DNA of 64,000 bases from Clavibacter sp. A6099 (GTDB lineage: Bacteria; Actinomycetota; Actinomycetes; Actinomycetales; Microbacteriaceae): assembly GCF_021919125.1 (NCBI RefSeq), contig NZ_CP083439.1:1922001-1986000 (forward strand), given 5' to 3'. The notes below the pieces were generated by a model. That model was not told the DNA's origin and did not search any database. It saw only the letters and a list, made by a program, of their open reading frames with translations. A program made the translations under genes and the position numbers. Below, piece by piece: positions 52,883 to 61,172 of this stretch. Within the stretch, counting starts at the first letter, position 1, and every line of letters begins with the position of its first letter.

Positions 52883-52917
52883 GTCACACGCGGTCGCGGG
52901 GCGTCACGCGAGGTAAC
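52883..52917. promoter_or_regulatory. Phased GTNRC pentamer array (possible operator)
   Basis: GTCAC (52883), GTCGC (52893), GTCAC (52903) and GTAAC (52913) occur at exact 10-base steps, one per helical turn, upstream of the ABC importer. GlnR-type boxes have related GTNAC half-sites but an 11-base step. Regulator identity unknown. Confidence 0.4.
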
Positions 52918-52938
52918 GGGGTGGCGCGACGCACCCCG
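52917..52938 (-). terminator. Terminator hairpin after nusB
   Basis: CGGGGTG/CACCCCG (7 bp) with an eight-base loop, six bases past the nusB stop, followed by TTACC in the transcript. It would end the aro-efp-nusB transcript. Confidence 0.5.
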
Positions 52939-52944
52939 CGACGC

Positions 52945-53358
52945 CTAGGCCTGCGTCGCCGCGATCCGCGCGAGCATGCCGTTCACGAACGAGGCCGACT
53001 CGTCCGTCGAGAGCGACGACGCGAGGTCCACGCTCTCCGAGATCGCGACGCCGTCGGGCACGTCGGCGTTGAAGAGGATCTCCCAGATGCCGATGCGCAG
53101 GATCGCGCGGTCGACGGCGGGCATGCGGGCGAGCGTCCAGTTCACCGAGTACGTCTCGATGAGCTCGTCGATCTCGTCCTGGTGCTCGACGAAGCCCTCG
53201 GCGATCTCGCGCGCGTACTGCCACGAGGCCTGGCGGTCGGGCTCGGCCGCGGCGCGCTGCTGCTCGACCGCGAGGGTCGCGGGGATGGACTCGCCGCGGA
53301 TGTCCGCGACGTAGAGGACGTCGAGGGCGCGCTTGCGCGCCTTGGTGCGTGCGCTCAC
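52945..53358 (-). CDS. nusB: Transcription antitermination factor NusB
   Basis: RNA-binding factor that with NusE/S10 binds boxA in rRNA leaders. The 137-residue all-helical protein begins with SARTKARKRALDVLYVADIRG, continues with EIAEGFVEHQDEIDELI and IWEILFNADVPDGVAISESVDLA (short parts quoted), all typical of the family. The start is GTG at 53358, three bases after the efp stop. A hairpin follows the gene. Confidence 0.96.
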   Translation of the reverse strand: MSARTKARKRALDVLYVADIRGESIPATLAVEQQRAAAEPDRQASWQYAREIAEGFVEHQDEIDELIETYSVNWTLARMPAVDRAILRIGIWEILFNADVPDGVAISESVDLASSLSTDESASFVNGMLARIAATQA

Positions 53359-53361
53359 GGG

Positions 53362-53925
53362 TCAGTCGGTGACGCGGCCGAGGTAGTCGCCCGTGCGGGT
53401 GTCCACCTTGACGCGCGTGCCCTGCTCGAGGAAGAGCGGGACCTGGATCTGGTGCCCGGTCTCGACGGTCGCGGGCTTGGTGCCGCCCGTCGAGCGGTCG
53501 CCCTGCAGGCCCGGCTCCGTGTACGTGATGGTGAGCACGACGGACGCGGGCAGCTCGACGTAGAGCCCCTCGCCGTTGTGCAGCGCCACGGTGACGTCCT
53601 GGTTCTCGAGCATGAAGTTCTTCGCGTCGCCGACCTGCGCGGCGGACAGCGTGATCTGGTCGTAGTCGCTCGTGTCCATGAACACGAAGTTCTCGCCGTC
53701 GGCGTAGAGGTACTGGAAGTCGCGGCGGTCGACCGTCTCGGTCTCGATCTTCGCGCCCGCGTTGAACGTGCGGTCGACGACCTTGCCGCTCATCACGTTC
53801 TTGACCTTGGTGCGCACGAACGCGCCGCCCTTGCCCGGCTTGACGTGCTGGAACTCGATGACGGTCCACAGCTGGCCGTCCATGTTGAGGACGACGCCGT
53901 TCTTGATGTCAGCGGTAGAGGCCAT
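53362..53925 (-). CDS. efp: Elongation factor P
   Basis: Binds the ribosome E/P region and relieves stalling at polyproline stretches. The 187 residues form the three EF-P barrels; domain I starts [12 protein letters not shown] and has the loop [10 protein letters not shown] whose Lys32 or so is the residue usually modified. No lysyl-modifying enzyme (EpmA or YmfI type) is nearby, in line with unmodified loops proposed for Actinobacteria. The ATG at 53925 is used; a longer in-frame start at 53982 lies in poorly conserved sequence. Confidence 0.97.
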   Translation of the reverse strand: MASTADIKNGVVLNMDGQLWTVIEFQHVKPGKGGAFVRTKVKNVMSGKVVDRTFNAGAKIETETVDRRDFQYLYADGENFVFMDTSDYDQITLSAAQVGDAKNFMLENQDVTVALHNGEGLYVELPASVVLTITYTEPGLQGDRSTGGTKPATVETGHQIQVPLFLEQGTRVKVDTRTGDYLGRVTD

Positions 53926-54016
53926 GCGGGAGGGTCCTTGCCTGTTCGACGAGCGGGAGGTGCGGCGTCGATGCGGCCGCACGGGGATGCCGGGGCCGAC
54001 CCGGTGCGGGCGGCGT

Positions 54017-54036
54017 GGCGATCCGAGGGATCAGCC
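54017..54036 (-). terminator. Hairpin directly after aroQ
   Basis: GGC-GATCC/GGATC-GCC pairing with a three-base loop and a one-base bulge, beginning within the aroQ stop. A weak terminator or processing site before efp. Confidence 0.35.
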
Positions 54037-54476
54037 TAACGGGTGCCGGTCACGACGTGCGCGAGGGCCAGGAGGTACGAGCCCTGCCCGAGCCCCGCGA
54101 TGACGCCCGTCGCGACGGGCGAGATGACGCTGGTGTGCCGGAACTCCTCGCGCGCGTGCGGGTTGGAGATGTGCACCTCGAGGAGCGTGATGCCGGCCTT
54201 CGTGACGAGCGCCGCGGCGTCGCGGAGCGCGTACGAGTAGTGCGTGAAGGCGGCCGGGTTCATGATGACGGGCGTGCGCGTGTCGACGGCCTCGTGCAGC
54301 CAGCCGATGAGGGTCGCCTCGTCGTCGGTCTGCCTGAGGTCGATCTCGACGTCGTCGGGCGCGAACGCGACGAGCTCGCGGCGGAGGTCGTCGAGCGACC
54401 CGGTGCCGTACACGTCGGGCTCGCGGCTGCCGAGCCGTCCGAGGTTGGGGCCGTTGAGGACGAGCACGCGTGACAT
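54036..54476 (-). CDS. aroQ: 3-Dehydroquinate dehydratase, type II
   Basis: Third step of the shikimate pathway, dehydrating 3-dehydroquinate. The 146-residue flavodoxin-like protein has LNGPNLGRLGSREPDVYG with the catalytic Tyr, the NPAAFTHYSYALRDA loop and EVHISNPHAREEFRH with the catalytic His. The ATG at 54476 follows the family start and has TAGGCT seven bases upstream; an in-frame ATG at 54587 lies inside the SDR gene. Confidence 0.96.
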   Translation of the reverse strand: MSRVLVLNGPNLGRLGSREPDVYGTGSLDDLRRELVAFAPDDVEIDLRQTDDEATLIGWLHEAVDTRTPVIMNPAAFTHYSYALRDAAALVTKAGITLLEVHISNPHAREEFRHTSVISPVATGVIAGLGQGSYLLALAHVVTGTR

Positions 54477-54483
54477 GCGCACC

Positions 54484-54489
54484 AGCCTA
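54484..54489 (-). promoter_or_regulatory. Putative -10 hexamer of aroQ (TAGGCT)
   Basis: TAGGCT seven bases before the aroQ ATG, in the 32-base gap after the SDR gene. It would give aroQ, efp and nusB a promoter of their own and a leaderless first gene. Confidence 0.5.
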
Positions 54490-54508
54490 GGGCGCGGCCC
54501 GGGCCCGC

Positions 54509-55291
54509 TCAGCCGACGCTCTGGCCGCCGTCCGAGCGGATGCGCTGGCCGTTGATCCAGCCGCCCTCGGCCGAGACGAGGAAGCACACGAGCGCCGCCG
54601 CGTCGCGGGGCTCGGCGAGGCGGCCGCGCGGCGTGGTCTCCCGCAGGGTCTCGCGGATCTCGTCGGTGAACCAGCCCGTGTCCGTGGGCCCGGGGTCCAC
54701 GAGGTTCGCGGTGATGCGCACGTCCTCCAGCTCGCGCGCGGCGGCGATGACGACGCGGTCGAGCGCGGCCTTGCTCGCGCCGTAGGGAACGTTGCCGACG
54801 ACGTGGTCGCTCGTGAGCGCGACGATGCGGCCGGCGCCGGGCACCGCGCGGTACCGGCGCGCGAACCCCTGGATGAGCTGGAGCGACGCCCGCACGTTGA
54901 CGGCGAGGTGCCGCTCGAGGCTCTCGACGCTGGTGTCGAGGAGCGCGCTGTCGACCGACTCGGCGTGCGAGAGGACGAGCGCCGTGATCGGGCCGAGCCC
55001 CGCCTCGACCGCGTCGAGGATCCGCTCGGCCGCGGCCGTGTCCACGAGGTCGGCCTCGACGCCGTGCGCCCGGCCGCCCGCGCGCTCGACGGACTCGGCG
55101 ACGCGCGCAGGGTCCTCGGGTTGCCGGCCCCAGGGCATCCGGGCGTCGTAGTCGGACCAGTAGGTGAAGGCGACGTCCCAGCCGTCGAGGGCCAGGCCCT
55201 CCGCGACGGCGGCGCCGATGCCGGAGACGCGGCCGACGCCCGTGACGAGCGCGACGGGCCGGGGCCGGTCGGGATGCGCGGGATCCGTCAC
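54509..55291 (-). CDS. Short-chain dehydrogenase/reductase
   Basis: NAD(P)-dependent oxidoreductase of 260 residues with a Rossmann fold. The nucleotide motif is TGVGRVSGIGAAVA (about 17-30), and the catalytic Tyr-Lys is in YGASKAAL. The usual catalytic Ser is probably that of LTSDHVVGN, only nine residues before the Tyr instead of the common 13, so the active-site loop is short. It resembles 3-ketoacyl-ACP reductase-like SDRs; the substrate is unknown. The GTG start overlaps the aroB stop by four bases, so it is translated with the shikimate enzymes even though no such step is needed in the pathway. Confidence 0.9.
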   Translation of the reverse strand: MTDPAHPDRPRPVALVTGVGRVSGIGAAVAEGLALDGWDVAFTYWSDYDARMPWGRQPEDPARVAESVERAGGRAHGVEADLVDTAAAERILDAVEAGLGPITALVLSHAESVDSALLDTSVESLERHLAVNVRASLQLIQGFARRYRAVPGAGRIVALTSDHVVGNVPYGASKAALDRVVIAAARELEDVRITANLVDPGPTDTGWFTDEIRETLRETTPRGRLAEPRDAAALVCFLVSAEGGWINGQRIRSDGGQSVG

Positions 55292-56430
55292 GAGCCGATC
55301 TCCTGGTACGCCGCGAACAGCAGCGCCTCCTCGGGCCCGTTGAGCACGCTCGCCCGGCCGACGCCGTCGAGCACGATGAACCGCATCATGTCGCCGCGCG
55401 CCTTCTTGTCGCGCTTCATGCTCGCGACGAGCGTGGGCCAGCGGCCGACCGGGTAGCTGGTGGGGAGGTCGAGCGAGTCGAGGATCCGCCGGTGCCGGTC
55501 CACCGCCTCGTCGGACAGCGAGCGCGTGAGGCGCGAGAGCTCGGCCGCGAAGACCATGCCGACCGCGACGGCCGCGCCGTGCCGCCAGCGGTAGCGCTCG
55601 GCGTGCTCGATGGCGTGGCCGAGCGTGTGGCCGTAGTTGAGGATCTCGCGGCGGCCCTTCTCGGTGAAGTCCTCCCCCACGACCTCGGCCTTCATCGCGA
55701 TCGACAGCTCGACGACGCGGCGGAACTCCGGGCTCGTGGGGTCCGTGACGCGCGCAACGTCCCGCTCGATGATGTCGAGGATCTCGGGCACGGCGATGAA
55801 CCCGGCCTTCACGATCTCCGCGAAGCCCGTGACGATCTCGTTGCGCGGCAGGGTCGCCAGCAGGTCGAGGTCGACGATCACGGCTGTCGGCGCGTAGAAG
55901 GCGCCCACGAGGTTCTTGCCCTCGGACGTGTTGATGCCCGTCTTGCCGCCGACGGCCGCGTCGACCATGGCGAGCACGGTCGTGGGGATCTGGATGAGCA
56001 TCACGCCGCGCAGCCACGTGGCCGCGACGAACCCGCCGAGGTCGGTCGTGGCGCCGCCGCCGAGCGTGATGACGGCGTCCGAGCGCGTGAAGTCGGTGGT
56101 GCCCATGATCTTCCAGCAGAACGCCGCGACCTCGACGCGCTTGGCGCCCTCCGCGTCGGGCACCTCCGCGAGGTACACCTCCACGTCGCCCTGCAGGCGC
56201 TCGCGCAGCCGGGACGCCTCCTCGGCGAGGGCGGGCGCGTGCACGATGAGCACCTTGCGGACGCGCGGGCCGAGCAGCGCGCCAACGCCCTGGACGAGGC
56301 CGCGGCCCACGGTGACGTCGTAGCCGGGGGTGCCGGAGACGCGGATCACGGTGGGCGCGTCGGGCTCGACGGCGTCGCTCCCGGCGGCGGGGCTCGCGGT
56401 GGGGGTCGCGGTGGGGGTCGGTTCGGTCAT
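55288..56430 (-). CDS. aroB: 3-Dehydroquinate synthase
   Basis: Second step of the shikimate pathway, converting DAHP to 3-dehydroquinate with NAD and a divalent metal. The 380 residues have GGGATTDLGGFVAATWLRG, the PTTVLAMVDAAVGGKTGIN loop with its catalytic Lys, and the metal ligands in GHTLGHAIEH. The N-terminal 28 residues are a Thr/Pro/Ala repeat not part of the fold, encoded by a short imperfect DNA repeat. The ATG overlaps the aroK stop by four bases; the stop overlaps the SDR gene. Confidence 0.97.
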   Translation of the reverse strand: MTEPTPTATPTASPAAGSDAVEPDAPTVIRVSGTPGYDVTVGRGLVQGVGALLGPRVRKVLIVHAPALAEEASRLRERLQGDVEVYLAEVPDAEGAKRVEVAAFCWKIMGTTDFTRSDAVITLGGGATTDLGGFVAATWLRGVMLIQIPTTVLAMVDAAVGGKTGINTSEGKNLVGAFYAPTAVIVDLDLLATLPRNEIVTGFAEIVKAGFIAVPEILDIIERDVARVTDPTSPEFRRVVELSIAMKAEVVGEDFTEKGRREILNYGHTLGHAIEHAERYRWRHGAAVAVGMVFAAELSRLTRSLSDEAVDRHRRILDSLDLPTSYPVGRWPTLVASMKRDKKARGDMMRFIVLDGVGRASVLNGPEEALLFAAYQEIGS

Positions 56431-56918
56431 GGCTGCCTCTCCCGGGCGAAGCGCTCGATCTCGCGCGCGATGCGCGGGAGCGGGCGGTCGGAGGTGTCGA
56501 TGGTCAGGTCGGCGAGCGAGCGGTAGAGCTCCTCGCGGTCGGCGACGATGCGCCGCCAGCTGTCGAGGCCGTCGACGAGCGGGCGGTCGTGGCCGCGGAT
56601 CCGCGAGCGCACGGCGTGCTCGCTCACGGTGAGGAGCACGACCCGGCAGGCCTCCAGATCGGCGCGCGTCGCGGGATCGAGGACGGCTCCCCCGCCGAGC
56701 GAGACGACGCCGTCGTCCGCGAGCGCGGCAGCGACCTGGGCGCGCTCGAGCTCGCGGAATCGCGGCTCGCCGTGCTCGCGGAAGATGTCGGCGATGGATC
56801 CGTGCGCCTGGACGATCGCCCGGTCCGTGTCGGTGAACGGCAGCCCCAGGGCCTTCGCCACGCGGCGGCCGACCGTGGTCTTGCCCGCGCCGGGCGGGCC
56901 GATCAGGACGACCGGCAC
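56427..56918 (-). CDS. aroK: Shikimate kinase
   Basis: Phosphorylates shikimate at O3 with ATP. The 163-residue P-loop kinase has Walker A GPPGAGKTTVGR (about 7-18), the DTD of FTDTDRAI that binds shikimate and magnesium, the Arg of RFRELER, and VVSLGGGAVLD. The start is GTG at 56918; aroC ends two bases upstream. Confidence 0.96.
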   Translation of the reverse strand: MPVVLIGPPGAGKTTVGRRVAKALGLPFTDTDRAIVQAHGSIADIFREHGEPRFRELERAQVAAALADDGVVSLGGGAVLDPATRADLEACRVVLLTVSEHAVRSRIRGHDRPLVDGLDSWRRIVADREELYRSLADLTIDTSDRPLPRIAREIERFARERQP

Positions 56919-56920
56919 GC

Positions 56921-58159
56921 TCAGGCCTCGGGTGCCGCCGGCGGCGCGGCGTCCGCCTCGTCCACGAGGTCGGCGCCGGTGCGGCGGCCCTCGGGGATCG
57001 CGTCGAGGTAGCCGCGGAGGTTGCGCAGTGTCTCGCCCACGGAGTCGCCGCCGAACTTCTCCAGCACGGCGTCGGCGAGCGTGAGCGCGACCATGGCCTC
57101 GGCGACGACGCCCGCGGCCGGGACCGCGCACACGTCGGAGCGCTGGTGGTTCGCGGGGGCCGCGCCGCCCGTGGCGGTGTCGATGGTGCGGAGGGCGCGC
57201 GGCACGGTCGCGATGGGCTTCATGCCGGCGCGGACGCGGAGGACCGTGCCCGTCGACATGCCGCCCTCGGTGCCGCCGGCGCGGTCCGTGGACCGGCCGA
57301 TGCCGGCCGCCGTGGAGAAGAGCTCGTCGTGCGCCTCGGATCCGCGGCGCGTGGTGGTGAGGAAGCCGTCCCCGACCTCCACGCCCTTGATCGCCTGGAT
57401 GCCCATGAGCGCGGCCGCGAGCTTGGAGTCGAGGCGGCGGTCCCAGTGCACGTGCGAGCCGAGGCCGGGCGGCAGGTCGTAGGCGAGGACCTCGACGACG
57501 CCGCCGACCGTGTCGCCGCCGGACTTCGTGTCGTCGACCTCCGCGACCATGCGGGCGCTGGTCTCGGGGTGGAAGCAGCGCAGCGGATCCGCGTCGAGCG
57601 CGTCCACGTCGGCGGGCGTCGGCAGAGGGGCGCCCTCAGGGACGCGGACGGGGCCGATGGCGAGCGTGTGGCTGACGAGCGTGATGCCGAGCTCGGCGAG
57701 GAACGCGCGCGCGACGGCGCCGAGCGCGACGCGGGCCGCGGTCTCGCGGGCGCTCGCGCGCTCGAGGACGGGACGCGCCTCGTCGAAGTCGTACTTCTGC
57801 ATGCCCACGAGGTCGGCGTGACCGGGGCGGGGACGCGTGAGGGCCGCGGCGCGCGCGCCTTGCAGCTTCTCCGGATCCACCGGCTCGGGGCTCATGATGT
57901 CGACCCACTTGGGCCACTCCGTGTTGCCGATGCGCACCGCGATGGGGCTGCCGAGCGTGCGCCCGTGGACCACGCCGGTGGACAGGCTCAGCTCGTCCTG
58001 CTCGAACGCCATGCGCGCGCCGCGGCCGTAGCCGAGCTTGCGACGGGCGAGGTCGGCGCGGATGCCGTCGAGGCTGACGGGCACGCCCGCGGGCAGGCCC
58101 TCCAGGACGGCGATGAGTTCGGGGCCGTGGGATTCCCCGGCGGTGAGCCAACGCAGCAT
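56921..58159 (-). CDS. aroC: Chorismate synthase
   Basis: Forms chorismate from EPSP using reduced FMN. The 412 residues have the three family signatures: [18 protein letters not shown] near the start, the [18 protein letters not shown] helix (quoted in part: [13 protein letters not shown]), and [17 protein letters not shown] near the end. The ATG at 58159 has GGAGG eight bases upstream; that GGAGG is the terminal element of the 49-bp tandem repeat that lies between aroE and aroC. A longer open frame that starts at 58273 only reads through the repeat and is rejected. Confidence 0.97.
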   Translation of the reverse strand: MLRWLTAGESHGPELIAVLEGLPAGVPVSLDGIRADLARRKLGYGRGARMAFEQDELSLSTGVVHGRTLGSPIAVRIGNTEWPKWVDIMSPEPVDPEKLQGARAAALTRPRPGHADLVGMQKYDFDEARPVLERASARETAARVALGAVARAFLAELGITLVSHTLAIGPVRVPEGAPLPTPADVDALDADPLRCFHPETSARMVAEVDDTKSGGDTVGGVVEVLAYDLPPGLGSHVHWDRRLDSKLAAALMGIQAIKGVEVGDGFLTTTRRGSEAHDELFSTAAGIGRSTDRAGGTEGGMSTGTVLRVRAGMKPIATVPRALRTIDTATGGAAPANHQRSDVCAVPAAGVVAEAMVALTLADAVLEKFGGDSVGETLRNLRGYLDAIPEGRRTGADLVDEADAAPPAAPEA

Positions 58160-58167
58160 GGCCCCAT

Positions 58168-58319
58168 CCTCCCACAGCGGCAGGGACCGACCCGCGGGCC
58201 AGGCGCCGATCCAGGGCCTCCCACAGCGGCAGGGACCGACCCGCGGATCAGGCGCCGATCCAGGGCCTCCCACAGCGGCAGGGACCGGCCCGCGGATCAG
58301 GCGCCGGTCCAGGGCCTCC
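58168..58319 (-). repeat. Three tandem copies of a 49-bp repeat between aroE and aroC
   Basis: Units at 58319-58271, 58270-58222 and 58221-58173 are nearly identical, followed by a final GGAGG at 58172-58168. Each begins with GGAGG. The first unit contains the last codons and stop of aroE; the final GGAGG is the ribosome binding site of aroC. It looks like tandem duplication of the aroE end plus spacer. Confidence 0.93.
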
Positions 58320-59187
58320 GCGGATCGCGGCCGACGCTCGCGAGCATCGCCGCCAGCACGCGCTCCGCGTCAGGCAGCGGCCGTTCCGCGTCGCCCGCGA
58401 CGAACAGCCGCACCTGGCCGAGCGCCTGGTGCACGAGCATGTCGATCCCCGGCACGACCCGGCCGCCCGCGCGCTCCCACGCCGACGCGATCCCGGTGGG
58501 CCACGGCGCGTACGTCACGTCGAGGAGCACGGTCGCCTCGGGCAGGGCGGTCGGCAGCGGCACGGCCGCGGCGGCGTCGCCCGGCAGGGTGCTGACCACG
58601 GTGTCGGCCTCGCGGAGCGCGCCCGCCGCGTCGTCGAGGTGGGCGGTGCGGAGCGCGACGCCCAGCTCCGCGGCCAGCGGCGCGAGCTCCCGCCCCTGCT
58701 CCGGCCGACGGGCCGCGACGACGACCTCGTGCGCCCCCATGCGGGCCAGCGCGACGACAGCCGAGTGCGCCGTGGATCCGGCGCCGAGCACGACGGCCCG
58801 CTGCGAGCGTTCGACTCCGGCCGCCCCGAGCGCGCGCACGATGCCCGCGACGTCCGTGTTCGCGCCCCGCCGGACGACGGCCCCCGCCGCGTCGCGCTCG
58901 AGCAGCAGCGTGTTGGCCGCGCCCGCGAGCCGGGCAGTCTCGTCGATCACGTCGAGGAGCGGCAGCACGTCGCGCTTGAGCGGCATGGTGAGCGAGAGGC
59001 CTCGCCAATCGGACCCGAGCCCCGCGATGACACCGCCGAGGTCCGCCCCCGTGCACTCCACAGCCTCGTAGGTCCAGTCGAGCCCCAGCACCGCGTATGC
59101 CGCTGCGTGCAGCCGCGGCGACAGCGAGTGCGCGATGGGGCTGCCGAGGACCGCCAGCCGCACGGCCGGCGTCCGCGGGTCAGCCAT
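58297..59187 (-). CDS. aroE: Shikimate dehydrogenase
   Basis: Reduces 3-dehydroshikimate to shikimate with NADPH. The 296 residues have the shikimate-binding [18 protein letters not shown], the catalytic Lys in LTMPLKRD, the NTD of GANTDVAG, and the NADP loop [24 protein letters not shown]-type segment reads [10 protein letters not shown]. The last six codons and stop lie in the first unit of the 49-bp repeat. The ATG overlaps the mltG stop by eight bases. Confidence 0.96.
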   Translation of the reverse strand: MADPRTPAVRLAVLGSPIAHSLSPRLHAAAYAVLGLDWTYEAVECTGADLGGVIAGLGSDWRGLSLTMPLKRDVLPLLDVIDETARLAGAANTLLLERDAAGAVVRRGANTDVAGIVRALGAAGVERSQRAVVLGAGSTAHSAVVALARMGAHEVVVAARRPEQGRELAPLAAELGVALRTAHLDDAAGALREADTVVSTLPGDAAAAVPLPTALPEATVLLDVTYAPWPTGIASAWERAGGRVVPGIDMLVHQALGQVRLFVAGDAERPLPDAERVLAAMLASVGRDPRRPWTGA

Positions 59188-60772
59188 TGCCCGGGTTGTC
59201 CTTCATGAACTGCTGCCACTGCGCGACGGCCTTCTGGTGCTCCTCGTACGTCTGGGAGAAGACGGTGTCGCCCGTGATGGTGTTCACGGTGACGAAGTAC
59301 AGCCACGGGCCGTCGGCTGGGGCGATCGCCGCCTTGATCGCGAGGTCGCCCGGGTTCGAGATGGGGCCGATCGGCAGGCCCGGGTGCACGTAGGTGTTCC
59401 ACGGGTTGTCGTCGGCGCGCTCGGCGTCGGTGGTCGTCACGCGGCCGACCGAGTTCGCGCCGTAGGCGACCGTCGCGTCCGACTGCAGCGGCATGCCGAT
59501 CGCGATGCGGTTCTGGAAGACGCGCGACACCTTGTAGAAGTCCCCCTCGAAGCGGGCCTCCTTCTGGATCAGCGCGGCGAGCGTGAGGACGCGGTGCCGG
59601 TCGGCGGGCGCGACGCCGGCCTGGTCGAGCGCCTGGAAGGTGCGGCTCACCATCGCCTTCACCATGTCCGTCGCGGAGGTGCCCGGCGGGAAGTCGTAGG
59701 TGGCCGGGAAGAGGTAGCCCTCGATGTTCGGCGCCTCGGCCGGGATGCCGAGCGCGGCGCGATCCGACGCGGCGGCCTCGAGGTCGGCGACGGGCGTGCC
59801 CGTGCCCTCCGCGATGAGCTCGAACGCCTGCGCGGCGGTCTGGCCCTCGGGGATGGTGACCTTGGCCTGGATCTGGCTGGCGGGATCCTGGAGCATCGCG
59901 AGCGCGGACGCCGCGCTCATCTGCTTCCGCAGCGTGTACGTGCCCGGCTGGAAGACGACCTCGCCGCCCGACGCGACGACGGCCTGGTAGAACGCCTTCG
60001 ACGTCTTCACCACGTCCTGGGAGGCGAGCGTGTCGCCGATGGTGCTGCCGGTGTCACCCGTCTTGACGACCACCTGGACCTCGCCGGATCCGTCGCCGTC
60101 GTAGTCGGTCGGCTCGGCGGGCGTGAGCAGGGCGGAGACGACCGGGCCGAACAGCGACGTCGCGATGACGGCCGCACCGCCGAACAGCACGACGAGCAGC
60201 AGCACGACGTACGGCCACTTCGGGTGGCGGCGCTTGGGCTTCGGGGCGACGGGGGCGGCCGCGCGCGGCGGTGCGCCACGAGGGGCGGCCGGCGTCTCGC
60301 GCGTCGCCGTGGTGGCGGGCACGGCGACGCGCTCCCGCTCCTCGGTCGCGGGTCGCGGAGCGTCGGCGGACGGCCGGGGCGCGGCATCCCGTCCGACGGG
60401 ACGCGCCTCGGGCGCCGGGCGTCGCGGCCCGTCATCCGTCGCGGAAGCGGGGGCGGAAGCGGGAGCGGGAGCGGGAGCCGCTGCCTGCGCCTCGGCCGCC
60501 TCGCGCAGGGCACGGAGCTCGCGGCGCGTCATGGGCGCGCCGGTGCCGATGCCCGGTCCGTCGCCACGCGGCGCAGGAGCGGGAGACGATGGACGTCCGG
60601 GTGCCGCCGCCTGCTCGCCGAACAGGCTCTCGAAGGGGTCGCCACCTCCGCCCGCGGCCGCCGTGGCGCGTCGGGTGGGATCGTTCTCAGGCGTGTCGGT
60701 CAGGATCGACTCGGTTCCTCGGGACGAGAGCACCGGGTGGGGAGCCGGCGGCGCGCTCGGTCTCGAGCGCAT
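59180..60772 (-). CDS. mltG: Endolytic murein transglycosylase MltG
   Basis: Membrane-anchored enzyme that cuts nascent peptidoglycan strands. The 530-residue frame has a long cytoplasmic N-terminus rich in Ala, Pro and Arg (about 1-195), one membrane segment (about 200-222), and the extracellular YceG domain (about 250-530) with the catalytic Glu in LIQKEARFEGDF and the ending LAIKAAIAPADGPWLYFVT. The N-terminal Ala-Pro tract comes from a hexanucleotide repeat near 60441-60480. The start is uncertain: the ATG at 60772 overlaps ruvX by 86 bases and has no ribosome binding site; GTG at 60733 is possible. It precedes aroE. Confidence 0.92.
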   Translation of the reverse strand: MRSRPSAPPAPHPVLSSRGTESILTDTPENDPTRRATAAAGGGGDPFESLFGEQAAAPGRPSSPAPAPRGDGPGIGTGAPMTRRELRALREAAEAQAAAPAPAPASAPASATDDGPRRPAPEARPVGRDAAPRPSADAPRPATEERERVAVPATTATRETPAAPRGAPPRAAAPVAPKPKRRHPKWPYVVLLLVVLFGGAAVIATSLFGPVVSALLTPAEPTDYDGDGSGEVQVVVKTGDTGSTIGDTLASQDVVKTSKAFYQAVVASGGEVVFQPGTYTLRKQMSAASALAMLQDPASQIQAKVTIPEGQTAAQAFELIAEGTGTPVADLEAAASDRAALGIPAEAPNIEGYLFPATYDFPPGTSATDMVKAMVSRTFQALDQAGVAPADRHRVLTLAALIQKEARFEGDFYKVSRVFQNRIAIGMPLQSDATVAYGANSVGRVTTTDAERADDNPWNTYVHPGLPIGPISNPGDLAIKAAIAPADGPWLYFVTVNTITGDTVFSQTYEEHQKAVAQWQQFMKDNPGNG

Positions 60773-61172
60773 GTTGAAGGATTATAACGGCCGCCACCTG
60801 GTCGATCACCGGCTTCTGCTTACGGGAGCCTCTGCCCGAGGCGCGCAGGGCGCCCTGGGCGGAGACCGTCGAGAGGCGCTCGTCGACCAGCCGCACGGGG
60901 ATGTCCGTGGCATCCGCGAGCCGCCGGGCGAACCCCTCCGCGTCATCCGTGGATGCGGTCGCCCGGCCCGAGAGCGCGAGCGGCAGTCCCACGATGAGCT
61001 CGGTGCAGTCGATCTCGGCGGCGACCTCGAGGATCCGCCGCACGTCCGCGGAGCCGCCGGCATCGCGCGGCACGGTCTCGACGGGCGTCGCGATCAGGCC
61101 GTGCGGATCCGAGCGGGCGAGCCCGACGCGGGCCTTCCCCACGTCGACCGCGAGCCGGGATCCGATCCGCAT
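60687..61172 (-). CDS. ruvX: Putative pre-16S rRNA nuclease / Holliday junction resolvase (YqgF)
   Basis: RNase H-like protein of 161 residues, thought to finish 16S rRNA maturation. It shows the first acidic motif LAVDVGKARVGLA, the central ELIVGLPLALSG and the later VRLVDERLST, with the three acidic residues of the family. The ATG at 61172 shares one base with the alaS stop (TGATG). Order alaS-ruvX-mltG-aroE is common in Gram-positive bacteria. Confidence 0.94.
   Translation of the reverse strand: MRIGSRLAVDVGKARVGLARSDPHGLIATPVETVPRDAGGSADVRRILEVAAEIDCTELIVGLPLALSGRATASTDDAEGFARRLADATDIPVRLVDERLSTVSAQGALRASGRGSRKQKPVIDQVAAVIILQHALETERAAGSPPGALVPRNRVDPDRHA

Noticed and set aside
52883-52917. 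Calling the pentamer array a GlnR operator
   Set aside because: The half-sites resemble GTNAC but the step is 10 bases instead of 11 and the GAAAC partner half-sites are absent, so only a generic operator is proposed.
56396-56420. Short tandem repeat at the aroB N-terminus (GCGGTGGGGGTC twice)
   Set aside because: It is real but encodes only a Thr/Pro/Ala tail of aroB and is too short to call a separate element.
58160-58273. N-terminal extension of aroC to 58273
   Set aside because: The extra residues are only the tandem repeat read in frame; the family starts at [12 protein letters not shown] and GGAGG precedes that ATG.
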